DNA of 64,000 bases from positions 11,230 through 75,229 of the forward strand of contig JAUIFJ010000022.1 of assembly GCA_030429345.1 (NCBI GenBank). Direction: 5' to 3'. The notes below the pieces were generated by a model, which was given only the letters and a program-made list of their open reading frames with translations, searched no databases and was not told the DNA's origin. Shown here piece by piece: positions 1 through 7,628 of this stretch. A program made the position numbers and the translations under genes. Source of the DNA: a bacterium (GTDB taxonomy: Bacteria > CAIWAD01). Within the stretch, counting starts at the first letter, position 1. Each line of letters starts with the position of its first letter.

Positions 1-1
1 G

Positions 2-1366
2 CCCCTCTGGAGCGTGATCCCCTTCGTGGGCATCCTGCTTTCGATCGCCCTCTTCCCGCTGCTGGCGGAGCATTTCTGGCATCACCATTTCGGCAAGATC
101 AGCGCGTTCTGGGCGATCCTCTTCGCCGTGCCCTTCGTCTTCGCCTATGGCTGGCATGACAGCCTGCACGCCATCCTGCACATCTACGTGGTCGATTACC
201 TGCCCTTCATCGTGCTGCTGGGATCGCTCTTCGTGATCGCCGGCGGCATTGCCGTCAAGGGCAGCATTGCGGGCACTCCGGCTGTCAATACCTTCATCCT
301 GCTGATCGGCACCATCCTCTCAAGCTGGATCGGCACCACGGGCAGTTCCATGCTGCTGATCCGGCCGATCCTGACCAGCAACGCCCACCGCAAGAACAAG
401 ACGCACATCGTCGTCTTCTTCATTTTCCTCGTCAGCAACATTGGCGGTTCGCTGACTCCGATCGGCGATCCTCCGCTCTTCCTGGGCTTTCTCCATGGCG
501 TCGACTTCTTCTGGACAATGAAGCTGCTGCCCGCCATGAGCTTCACCAGCGTGATCCTGCTGGCGCTCTTCTTCGCCCTGGATTCCTGGATGCTGAAGAA
601 GGAGAACCTGCCTCCCCAGGAGAAGGGCACGGAACCCCTGCGCATCGAGGGCGGCTTCAACTTCCTGCTGCTGATGGGCGTGGTGGCGGCCGTGATCCTT
701 TCCGGCGTCTACAATTCGCATCCCCTGTTCTACGACCAGGCGGCGCACCACGCCAAGGGCATCACCCTGATGGGCGGCGACCACCCGCTGATCATGCCCT
801 GGATCAACATCCTGCGCGACGCCTTCATGGTGCTGCTGACGCTGGCCTCGCTCAAGCTGACGCGCCAGGAAACGCGGGACGCCAACGAGTTCGACTGGTT
901 TCCGATCAAGGAAGTGGCCTTCCTCTTCGCCGGCATCTTCATGACGATCATTCCGGCGCTGGAAATCCTGAAGGCGGGGACGGAGGGGGCGATGGCCTTC
1001 ATCGTCAACCTGGTCAACAGCCCGGCGAGCTATTTCTGGGTCACGGGCGTGTTGAGCTCCTTCCTCGACAACGCGCCGACCTACCTGACCTTTTTCAACA
1101 CGGCCCTGGGCAGCCTGACGCCGGGCATGACGGAGGCGCAGGGCGTGCCCCTGCTGATGACCGAGTTCAGCCAGTACCTGCTGGCGATCAGCATGGGCGC
1201 GGTCTTCATGGGCGCCAACACCTACATCGGCAATGCCCCCAATTTCATGGTCAAGTCCATCGCCGAGCAGCGCGGGGTGAAGATGCCCAGCTTCTTCGGC
1301 TACATGGCCTGGTCTGGAGCGATCCTGATTCCGCTCTTCCTGTTGAACAGCTGGCTGTTCCTGTAG
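2..1366 (+). CDS. Sodium:proton antiporter, NhaD/CitMHS-like (5' partial)
   Basis: Polytopic inner-membrane transporter, most like the NhaD-type Na+/H+ antiporters of the ion transporter superfamily, which expel Na+ in exchange for protons. The frame is open from base 2 (residues PLWSVIPFVGILL) and runs off the left edge, so the GTG at 14 is probably internal. About 11-12 hydrophobic segments are visible. Family-like motifs include TTGSSMLLIRP, GDPPLFLGFLHG, SSFLDNAPTYLTFF and a C-terminal GANTYIGNAPNFMVKS, the repeated half-helix/Asn-Ala-Pro elements expected of the two inverted halves. The TAG stop (1364-1366) lies inside the left end of a GTAGGGG palindromic element, so the last codons may have been reshaped by that insertion. 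The substrate is inferred from family resemblance only. Confidence 0.85.
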   Translation, partial: PLWSVIPFVGILLSIALFPLLAEHFWHHHFGKISAFWAILFAVPFVFAYGWHDSLHAILHIYVVDYLPFIVLLGSLFVIAGGIAVKGSIAGTPAVNTFILLIGTILSSWIGTTGSSMLLIRPILTSNAHRKNKTHIVVFFIFLVSNIGGSLTPIGDPPLFLGFLHGVDFFWTMKLLPAMSFTSVILLALFFALDSWMLKKENLPPQEKGTEPLRIEGGFNFLLLMGVVAAVILSGVYNSHPLFYDQAAHHAKGITLMGGDHPLIMPWINILRDAFMVLLTLASLKLTRQETRDANEFDWFPIKEVAFLFAGIFMTIIPALEILKAGTEGAMAFIVNLVNSPASYFWVTGVLSSFLDNAPTYLTFFNTALGSLTPGMTEAQGVPLLMTEFSQYLLAISMGAVFMGANTYIGNAPNFMVKSIAEQRGVKMPSFFGYMAWSGAILIPLFLLNSWLFL

Positions 1367-1421
1367 GGGGTGCTCAGGGGCGATCGCGGGATCTCGATTC
1401 TGCGCGGCGATCGACCCCTAC
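1363..1421. repeat. GTAGGGG...CCCCTAC palindromic element, copy 1 (imperfect)
   Basis: The ends are GTAGGGG (1363-1369) and CCCCTAC (1415-1421), with a degenerate interior holding two GCGATCG words. The same terminal words bound the elements at 41542, 44811, 59890 and 63866. The left end overlaps the stop codon of the antiporter gene. Confidence 0.55.
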
Positions 1422-1455
1422 GAGAAGCGGAAGGGGAAAGTCTGTCAACCAATTC

Positions 1456-1488
1456 AATCCCGCGGCCACGGTCGCGGGATTTTCATTT
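1456..1488 (+). terminator. Rho-independent terminator after the antiporter gene
   Basis: Nine-bp perfect arms AATCCCGCG (1456-1464) and CGCGGGATT (1473-1481) around an 8-nt loop, followed by TTCATTTT. A second hairpin without a T-run follows, with arms ATCCCGTG (1503-1510) and CACGGGAT (1518-1525). Confidence 0.7.
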
Positions 1489-1560
1489 TGCCCACCGCCG
1501 TCATCCCGTGACTTGGCCACGGGATCCCGATTGGTATCACGGAGCGGTCGCATTTGTCCG

Positions 1561-1675
1561 CCGCGGGCTGACGACCGCGGCTATTCGCTTGAAAGCTTGT
1601 GGGCTTCGACATGGGCGGGTCTGAAAACGCAGTGTGTATCTCTTACAGTTTGCAGGCAAGCGATTCGCTGCGGTC
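1561..1675 (+). repeat. 115-bp direct repeat flanking the toxin-antitoxin module, left copy
   Basis: Matches 2683-2797 at a fixed offset of 1122 bases with 6 mismatches in 115 (about 95% identity), five of them transitions. Each copy begins with CCGCGG, a spacer of 8, then CCGCGG, so the outer end is itself an inverted repeat. From about 1676 to the toxin start at 1809 I see no further recognisable feature. Confidence 0.9.
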
Positions 1676-1808
1676 GGTAGACTGCAGCCCGGTTAAGGTT
1701 CAGATACGCTGGTCAGGGTTAAGCCAATCGAATCGAGGGGGCTTTCCATCCATTTTTGAGTCCTGGAAATCAGTTGCTAGCTATGGCACTGAGTGTCATA
1801 TTGGCCAT

Positions 1809-2180
1809 ATGCAGATCCTTTCAACCCGTACGTTCAACCGCTGGGCGAAGAAGAAGTTGACGTCTCGACAATTGCTGGATGCTGTCGATGATCTGATGGC
1901 AGGCAAGAGTGCCAGCAGTCTTGGTAGTCATCTCTGGAAAGTTCGCATTGCAAGAAAAGGAGCGGGTAAGTCTGGGGGGTACCGTACTGTCCTTGTTTAC
2001 GTTGAGGATCAGTATGCCGTGTTCCTCTACGGCTTCGGGAAGAATGAGACCGACAACATAGAGCTCGAAGAATTGGATCACCTGAAATCGGTCAGCAGGA
2101 CTATCGTAGCCTTGACTGCGGAGCAAATTCAAGCCCTGATTGATCAACAGGAGTTCTACGAACTGAAAGAGGAAGCATGA
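1809..2180 (+). CDS. Type II toxin, RelE superfamily (PF06296-like)
   Basis: Likely ribosome-dependent mRNA interferase of a type II toxin-antitoxin system, 123 aa. The sequence begins MQILSTRTFNRWAKK and has the basic middle stretch HLWKVRIARKGAGKSGGYRTV followed by VYVEDQYAVFLYGFGKNE, the pattern of the RelE family whose members pair with a downstream HTH antitoxin. The frame is open upstream to 1599, but that part is a translation of the direct repeat, and domain homology starts at the ATG at 1809. There is no strong Shine-Dalgarno. The stop overlaps the antitoxin start (ATGA), giving toxin-first order as in HigBA. Base composition is lower in G+C than neighbouring genes, consistent with horizontal acquisition. 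Toxicity is inferred from the family. Confidence 0.8.
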   Translation: MQILSTRTFNRWAKKKLTSRQLLDAVDDLMAGKSASSLGSHLWKVRIARKGAGKSGGYRTVLVYVEDQYAVFLYGFGKNETDNIELEELDHLKSVSRTIVALTAEQIQALIDQQEFYELKEEA

Positions 2181-2572
2181 GCCGCATCAAAAAGGAAATG
2201 GGGGAAACCCTGCTCGGCTTCATGAAGGCAGGGATTCAGCCGCCGTTGACGACGAAGGAACTCAAGGCGCTGGGCATAGAGATTCCCGTGCCCCGGATCA
2301 CCGTCGCGGAAATCAAGCGCTTGAGGAAAAAGCTGAATGCATCACAAGATGTCTTCGCCAGGATCCTCGGGACCTCCAAGTCCACGATCGTCCAGTGGGA
2401 ATCGGGCGCCAAGTCGCCCGGCGGTTCAGCGGCTGTGCTGCTCAAGACCATCCAGAACGATCCGAATGCGATCCGCTATCGCATTGCCTCAGCAAGAAGA
2501 GCCACACCGCAGAGGGTGATGGAGAAGACGGAAAAGCGATACACCTCTTCCAACAAAGGGACGAAGCGATAA
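2177..2572 (+). CDS. Antitoxin, XRE-family HTH (NadS/HigA-like)
   Basis: Predicted DNA-binding antitoxin of 131 aa that would neutralise the RelE-like toxin and repress the operon. Residues about 41-100 form an XRE helix-turn-helix: ITVAEIKRLRKKLNASQDVFARILGTS, then KSTIVQWESGAKSPGG, where WESG is the typical post-helix-3 signature. It is preceded by a helical 35-residue arm with a PLTTKELKALGIEIP segment, typical of NadS-like antitoxins, and followed by a basic tail. It overlaps the toxin by 4 bases, so the two are translationally coupled. The module sits between two 115-bp direct repeats. Confidence 0.85.
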   Translation: MSRIKKEMGETLLGFMKAGIQPPLTTKELKALGIEIPVPRITVAEIKRLRKKLNASQDVFARILGTSKSTIVQWESGAKSPGGSAAVLLKTIQNDPNAIRYRIASARRATPQRVMEKTEKRYTSSNKGTKR

Positions 2573-2950
2573 TACCCTATTGACGACCGCTTTCCAGCCC
2601 GTGTACTGATAGCACTGTGCGCTGAACTTCCTGCGTCACCTGCTTCTTCGACTGGCCGACGAATCCACTCAGCATTCTACTGCCGCGGGCTTACGACCGC
2701 GGCTATTCGCTTGAAAGCTTGCGGACTTCGATATGGGCGGGTCTGAAAACGCAGTGTGTATCTCTTACAGTTTGCAGGCAAGTGATTCGCTGCGATCCCG
2801 ATTCACCGCATCCTGCGGGATCCTCCCTCTCCCCATCCCGTTTATTAAGCTGTACGGTTCGACCGCGAGATGGAGCCCGCCCCCTGCGGCAGCCTCCAAT
2901 ACCAATAAAAACAGCAGTCCCGACCGGCGCCGTCGGTCCCCGGAGAGTCC
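2573..2950. other. Intergenic: right direct repeat and leader of the glycosylation cluster
   Basis: It holds the right 115-bp repeat (2683-2797). The remaining leader has no reading frame I trust. A GGAGAG Shine-Dalgarno lies just upstream of the ATG at 2951. I found no convincing -35/-10 pair. Confidence 0.5.
2683..2797 (+). repeat. 115-bp direct repeat flanking the toxin-antitoxin module, right copy
   Basis: Partner of 1561-1675, in the same orientation, with 6 mismatches. The unit from one copy to the next is 1122 bp, so recombination between the copies would excise the module and leave one repeat. Confidence 0.9.
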
Positions 2951-5731
2951 ATGTCCCATCCTGAACGCCTGCACCGGCTGACCGCCGGGCTGGTTTTTCT
3001 GTGCGCCTTCGTCCTTTACCTGTTGACGATGGCGCCGACCACCTCCTTCTGGGACTGCGGCGAGTTCATCGCCAGCTCCTACACCCTTTCGATCCCCCAC
3101 CCTCCGGGCGCGCCCTTCTACCTGCTGCTGGGCCGCATCTTCACCATGGTGCCCTTCCTGGCGGACATCGGGGCGCGGGTCAATTTCATCAGCGTGCTCT
3201 CCAGCGCCCTGACGGTGATGCTGCTCTACCTGAGCGTCATCCACCTGATCCGCTACTGGAAAAGCCGCGACAGGATGGGCTGGAGCGACTATGCCGGCGC
3301 GGCCATCGGCGCGCTGGTCTTCATGGCCTCGGACAGCTTCTGGTTCAACGCGGTGGAGGCGGAGGTCTACGCCATCAGCATGCTCTTCACCGCCCTGGTG
3401 GTCTGGCTGGCGCTGGTCTGGCATGCCCGCGTCGACAGCGGCACCCATGACGGCCGCCGCATCCTGCTGCTGATCTTCTACCTGGTGGGCCTGGCCATCG
3501 GCGTGCACCTGCTGAATGTGCTGGCCCTGCCCATGGTCTTCATGATCATGTACTTCCACGAGCGGCCGAACGACAAGCCCCTGGTCATGTGGGGCTGGCT
3601 GCTGCTCTGCACCCTGGCCATCCTGCCGATCTACCCGGGCATCGTGCAGCAGTTGCCCAAGCTGATCGAGGCCACCGGCGTCTGGATGCTCCCCGCGCTC
3701 TTCATCGGCATGGGCCTGGTCTACTGGCAGGGCCAGCGAACCGGCCACCCCTGGCTCAGCCTGGGCAGCGCGGCGGCGATCCTCGTCGTGCTGGGCTACC
3801 TGAGCTACATCGTCATCCTGCTGCGCAGCGGCCTCAATCCGCCGCTGGACGAGAACGATCCGGAAACGATCCAGGGCCTGATCGCCTACCTGGGCCGCGA
3901 GCAGTACGGCGTCAGCCAGGGCTTCTTCAACCAGTACTTCGAGCGTGTCGCCCCCTTCTGGGACTACCAGGTGCGCCACATGTACCTGCGCTACCTGGGC
4001 TGGAACTTCATCGGCCGCGACCATGTCACCGAAGCGGTCAGCTGGGGCGGCCTCTTCGGGCTGCCTCTTCTGCTGGGCCTCTGGGGCGTCGTGACGCATT
4101 TCGTCCGCGACTGGCGCAGAGCCCTGGTGATCCTGGCGCTCTTCTTCCTGACGGGCCTGGCCATCGTGTTGTATCTCAACCAGCCGGATCCGCAGCCCCG
4201 CGAGCGCGACTATTCCTACGTGGGCAGCTTCTTCGCCTTCTCGCTCTGGGTCGGCATCGGCGCCGCCGCCCTGCTCGAGGACCTGGCCAGCGCCGCCCGC
4301 AGGGCCGGCCGTGTGCTGGTGCCGCTGTTGGCCGTGCTGCTGCTGGTCGCCCTGCCCGCGCGCATGGTGGCGGTGGGGTATCACGTCCACGACCGCAGCG
4401 GCAACTATGTGGCGCACGACTACGCCCGCAACGCCCTCGAGATGCTCGAGCCCGACGCGATCCTTTTCACCAACGGCGACAACGACACCTTCCCGCTGTG
4501 GTACCTGCAGGAAGTCGAGGGAGTGCGCAAGGACGTGCGAGTGGTCAACCTGAGCCTGCTCAACACGGGCTGGTACATTCGCCAGCTGCGCGATGTCGAA
4601 CCCCGCGTGCCCTTGCACCCGCGCTTCACCGACGAGTTCATTGCCCGCCGCATCGACGGCGCCGGGGAAGACGCGCTGCTCTGGCGCTACTGGGGACCCC
4701 GCGTCTGGACGGATCGGGAAGGCAAGCCGCTGCCGCGGGAGGACTGGTACAAGGTCCCCCTGCGCGACTCGGAAGGAAACAGCTACCCGATCACCGTCGA
4801 GCCGACCCTCGGCATCTACATCGACGACAACGACCGCGACCGCAACCTGCTGCGCGTGCAGGACCGGATGATCATCGAGATCGTGCGCGCCGCCGAGTGG
4901 AAGCGTCCCGTATACTTCGCCGTCACCGTGGCCGGCAATTCCTTCGTCGGCCTGCGCGAGTACCTGCGCATGGACGGCCTGGCCTTCAAGGTGATGGATC
5001 ACAAGGTGCCGGGCAGCGGCATCGACCGCGCCGTGATCGACCGCAACCTGCAACTCTTCGAGCAGAACTTCCGCAACCTGGACGATCCCTCCGTGTACTA
5101 CACGGACAACATCCGCAAACTGGTGCAGAACTACCGCAGCTGCTACATCCAGCTGGCGCTCGAGCTGCAGGCCACGGAGCCGGAGGCGGCGCTGGCCTAC
5201 CTGCAGCGCATGGAACGCTTCCTGCCGGAAGAGGTCGCTCCCAGTTTCAGCCCCGACCTGGCGCTCAACGTGGGCGAACTGCTGGCCCGGCTGGGTGACA
5301 CGACGGCCCTGCGCCAGCGCCTGGACTTCGTCGGCCGCTGGCCCGGCGGCCTGGCTCCCGAACAGCGCTTTGCCCTGGCCTACGCCTGGCTGGATCACTT
5401 CGACGACGAAGAGCGCATGCTGGCCGAAATGGCCCCGCTGCTGGAGGCCGACCGCCGCGGCGACTGGCACCTGCAGACCGGCCTGGCCTTCGAGCAGGCG
5501 AACCGGCCGGCGGAGGCCATCGAATGGTACCGCCGCGTGCTGCAGATCGATTCCCAGGACCGCGACGCCATGGTGGCCCTTATCCGCGCCAGCGAACGCT
5601 CCGGCGACTACGAGACCGCGCTGAAGGTGCTGGACGACTGGATCGCCGCCAATCCCGGAGACACCAGCGCCCTCGAGCGCCGCGAGAGGGTGTTGGCCGG
5701 CCAGGAGGCGGCGCGGGACACGACGCCGTGA
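2951..5731 (+). CDS. DUF2723 membrane glycosyltransferase with TPR tail
   Basis: GT-C-type inner-membrane protein of 926 aa related to DUF2723 (TMEM260-like, protein O-mannosyltransferase-related). It probably moves a sugar from a polyprenyl-phosphate donor to an exported protein or glycan. The N-terminal signature TSFWDCGEFIAS followed by HPPGAPFYLLLGR is diagnostic, with the Asp/Glu pair presumed catalytic. About 12 membrane helices span residues 12-480. A soluble region follows (AILFTNGDNDTFPLWY, a DUF2723 hallmark), and the last 230 residues contain TPR-like helices such as PAEAIEWYRRVLQID. It opens a run of glycosyltransferase genes and its stop overlaps the next start. Sugar and acceptor are unknown. 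Confidence 0.85.
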   Translation: MSHPERLHRLTAGLVFLCAFVLYLLTMAPTTSFWDCGEFIASSYTLSIPHPPGAPFYLLLGRIFTMVPFLADIGARVNFISVLSSALTVMLLYLSVIHLIRYWKSRDRMGWSDYAGAAIGALVFMASDSFWFNAVEAEVYAISMLFTALVVWLALVWHARVDSGTHDGRRILLLIFYLVGLAIGVHLLNVLALPMVFMIMYFHERPNDKPLVMWGWLLLCTLAILPIYPGIVQQLPKLIEATGVWMLPALFIGMGLVYWQGQRTGHPWLSLGSAAAILVVLGYLSYIVILLRSGLNPPLDENDPETIQGLIAYLGREQYGVSQGFFNQYFERVAPFWDYQVRHMYLRYLGWNFIGRDHVTEAVSWGGLFGLPLLLGLWGVVTHFVRDWRRALVILALFFLTGLAIVLYLNQPDPQPRERDYSYVGSFFAFSLWVGIGAAALLEDLASAARRAGRVLVPLLAVLLLVALPARMVAVGYHVHDRSGNYVAHDYARNALEMLEPDAILFTNGDNDTFPLWYLQEVEGVRKDVRVVNLSLLNTGWYIRQLRDVEPRVPLHPRFTDEFIARRIDGAGEDALLWRYWGPRVWTDREGKPLPREDWYKVPLRDSEGNSYPITVEPTLGIYIDDNDRDRNLLRVQDRMIIEIVRAAEWKRPVYFAVTVAGNSFVGLREYLRMDGLAFKVMDHKVPGSGIDRAVIDRNLQLFEQNFRNLDDPSVYYTDNIRKLVQNYRSCYIQLALELQATEPEAALAYLQRMERFLPEEVAPSFSPDLALNVGELLARLGDTTALRQRLDFVGRWPGGLAPEQRFALAYAWLDHFDDEERMLAEMAPLLEADRRGDWHLQTGLAFEQANRPAEAIEWYRRVLQIDSQDRDAMVALIRASERSGDYETALKVLDDWIAANPGDTSALERRERVLAGQEAARDTTP

Positions 5732-6798
5732 CACAGGCCGACACGGTGGTCCTGATTCCCCATGCCGGGGGAGGGGAGATCCTGCTGGATTGCCTGAAGA
5801 GCCTGGAGGCCTCCCGCCAGCGGGCGCCCTTCCGGCTCTGGCTGATCGACAACCGCAGCCCCGACGACAGTGTCTCACAGGCCCTGAAGGCTTTTCCCTG
5901 GATCGAGGTCCTGTCCCAGGAAAGGAACCTGGGCTACGCCGGCGGTTGCAACGCGGGCCTGCGCGCCGCCCTGCGGGAAGAGGGCCTGGCTTTCGCCGTC
6001 CTGCTGAACAACGACACGGTGGTCGAGCCGGACTGGCTGGCGGAGTGCCGTACCGTGATGCATGCCGCCGGGGACATCGCCGCGGTGCAGCCGCGCCTGC
6101 TGTCGATCCCCTGGCCGGGCCAACTGGACTACAGCGGCGCCGCCGGGGGCCTGCTCGATGCCTGGGGCTACCCCTTCGCGCTGGGTCGGCTCTTCGACCG
6201 CATCGAGGAGGACGGGAGCAACTGGCTGCAGCCGCTGGAACTGGCCTGGACCTCCGGCACGGCGGCCCTCTTCCGCCTGGAGGCCCTGCAGCAGGTGGGC
6301 CTGCTGGAGGAGAGCTTCTTCATGCACATGGAGGAGATCGACCTCTGCTGGCGCCTGAGGAGCAAGGGCTGGCGCCTGGCCTCGGCGCCCGGGGCGCGGG
6401 TGCACCACCACAGCGGCTTCAGCCTGGCCGGAGGCAGTCCGCTCAAGGTGCGGCTCAACCATCGCAACAACCTGCGCATGGTGGCCCGCAACTGGCAGGG
6501 CGCCGAACTGGGCTGGCGCCTGCCCCTGCGTCTGCTGCTGGAGGGCGCGGCCATCGGGCAGTACCTGATCGGCGGTCGCCCCGCGGCGGCCTGGGCGGCC
6601 CTGCGCGGAGTGGCGGAATTCCTGGCAAGCCTCCCCGGTCTGCCGGCGGAGCGCAGAAGCCTGGCCGCGGCAGCGGGCAGGGGGACTTCCCGCGTCGTGG
6701 CAAGCACTTATCCGGGCTGCGTGGTGCTTGAACGCTACCTGCGCGGCCGGAAGTCGGTAGATGAACTGGGCTGGCTGCCGCCTTCGATCGAGGTCTAG
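5728..6798 (+). CDS. Glycosyltransferase family 2 (rhamnosyltransferase-like)
   Basis: Predicted inverting GT-A enzyme of 356 aa acting on the cytoplasmic face of the membrane. Visible elements are the N-terminal strand VVLIPHAGGGE, the nucleotide-binding LWLIDNRSPDDS, RNLGYAGGCNAGL, the metal-binding-type LLNNDTVVEPDW, and the late SFFMHMEEIDLCWRLRSKGW block typical of WbbL-like enzymes. The C-terminal 80 residues are amphipathic and probably membrane-associated. The GTG start at 5728 overlaps the TGA of the DUF2723 gene. The frame is open upstream, but homology begins at this GTG. Donor and acceptor cannot be read from sequence. Confidence 0.85.
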   Translation: MTQADTVVLIPHAGGGEILLDCLKSLEASRQRAPFRLWLIDNRSPDDSVSQALKAFPWIEVLSQERNLGYAGGCNAGLRAALREEGLAFAVLLNNDTVVEPDWLAECRTVMHAAGDIAAVQPRLLSIPWPGQLDYSGAAGGLLDAWGYPFALGRLFDRIEEDGSNWLQPLELAWTSGTAALFRLEALQQVGLLEESFFMHMEEIDLCWRLRSKGWRLASAPGARVHHHSGFSLAGGSPLKVRLNHRNNLRMVARNWQGAELGWRLPLRLLLEGAAIGQYLIGGRPAAAWAALRGVAEFLASLPGLPAERRSLAAAAGRGTSRVVASTYPGCVVLERYLRGRKSVDELGWLPPSIEV

Positions 6799-6878
6799 CG
6801 AAGCCCGCGCGCGGAAGAAACAGACGAAATCGGCGGGGTCGTTGCTGGCCTCCTGTTGTATCACAAGCCGGAAGAACC

Positions 6879-7628
6879 GTGGTCGAGATCGAACTCAGCG
6901 TCGTGATTCCCGCCTGGAACGAGGAGCGGCGGATCGTCCCCAGCCTGGAAGCGGCAGCTCCCGTGCTGCACCGGCTCGTGTCGGAACACGAGATCGTGGT
7001 CGTCGACGACGGCTCCACGGACCGCACGCTGGAAGCGGCGCGCGCCTGCTGCGAGGCGACGGGCCAGCGCTTCCGGGGCATTCGCCTGGAACGCAACACG
7101 GGAAAAGGCGGCGCGGTCCAGCGCGGCATGCTGGAAGCCTCGGGCCGGTATGCCCTTTTCTGCGACGCGGATCGCTCCACGCCCATGGAGGCCCTGGCCG
7201 ACTTCCTGCCTCACATGCAGGTTGACCTGCCCGTGCTGATCGGGACGCGCAAGAGCCGCGAGGCGCACATCGACCGGCACCAGCCCTGGCTGCGCGAGAC
7301 CATGGGCAAGGGCTTCACCGCGCTGGCGCAGGCCCTGATCGGCGTGCAGGTCACCGATTTCACCTGCGGCTTCAAGCTCTTCCGCCGCGACGCGGCCCAG
7401 CAGATCTTCATGCGGCAGACCGTGCACGACTGGAGCTTCGACGCCGAGATCCTCTTCCTTGCCGGCGCCCTGGGCTACCCCATTCGCGAGGTGCCGGTGA
7501 CCTGGACCAACGACGAGGACACCCGCGTGCGCCTGTTGCGTGACACATGGAACAGCCTCCAGGGCCTGCTGCGGATCCGGCGGCAGAAACGGGCCGGCAT
7601 CTACCGGCTCGGGAAGGGCGAAGGCTGA
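6879..7628 (+). CDS. Polyprenol-phosphate glucosyl/mannosyltransferase (ALG5-like GT2)
   Basis: 249-aa GT2 enzyme resembling dolichyl-phosphate beta-glucosyltransferase, expected to charge undecaprenyl phosphate with a hexose. Motifs in order: VVIPAWNEERRI, VVVDDGSTDRT, RNTGKGGAVQRGM, FCDADRSTP (the DxD-type metal site), TDFTCGFKLFRRDAA and WSFDAEILFLAGALGY. No membrane tail is visible, as in ALG5-type enzymes. The GTG start at 6879 lies 80 bases after the preceding gene. The stop overlaps the next ATG (TGATG), so it should be coupled to the GT39 gene that could consume its lipid-linked product. Confidence 0.85.
   Translation: MVEIELSVVIPAWNEERRIVPSLEAAAPVLHRLVSEHEIVVVDDGSTDRTLEAARACCEATGQRFRGIRLERNTGKGGAVQRGMLEASGRYALFCDADRSTPMEALADFLPHMQVDLPVLIGTRKSREAHIDRHQPWLRETMGKGFTALAQALIGVQVTDFTCGFKLFRRDAAQQIFMRQTVHDWSFDAEILFLAGALGYPIREVPVTWTNDEDTRVRLLRDTWNSLQGLLRIRRQKRAGIYRLGKGEG

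Noticed and set aside
1370-1624. An 84-aa open frame after the antiporter
   Set aside because: It translates the palindromic element, terminator hairpin and the start of the direct repeat; no protein-like pattern.
2765-5878. A 1037-aa open frame on the minus strand opposite the DUF2723 gene
   Set aside because: It is an antisense shadow in high-G+C DNA: composition is His/Gln/Ala/Val-biased with no domain, and the plus strand carries a clear family.
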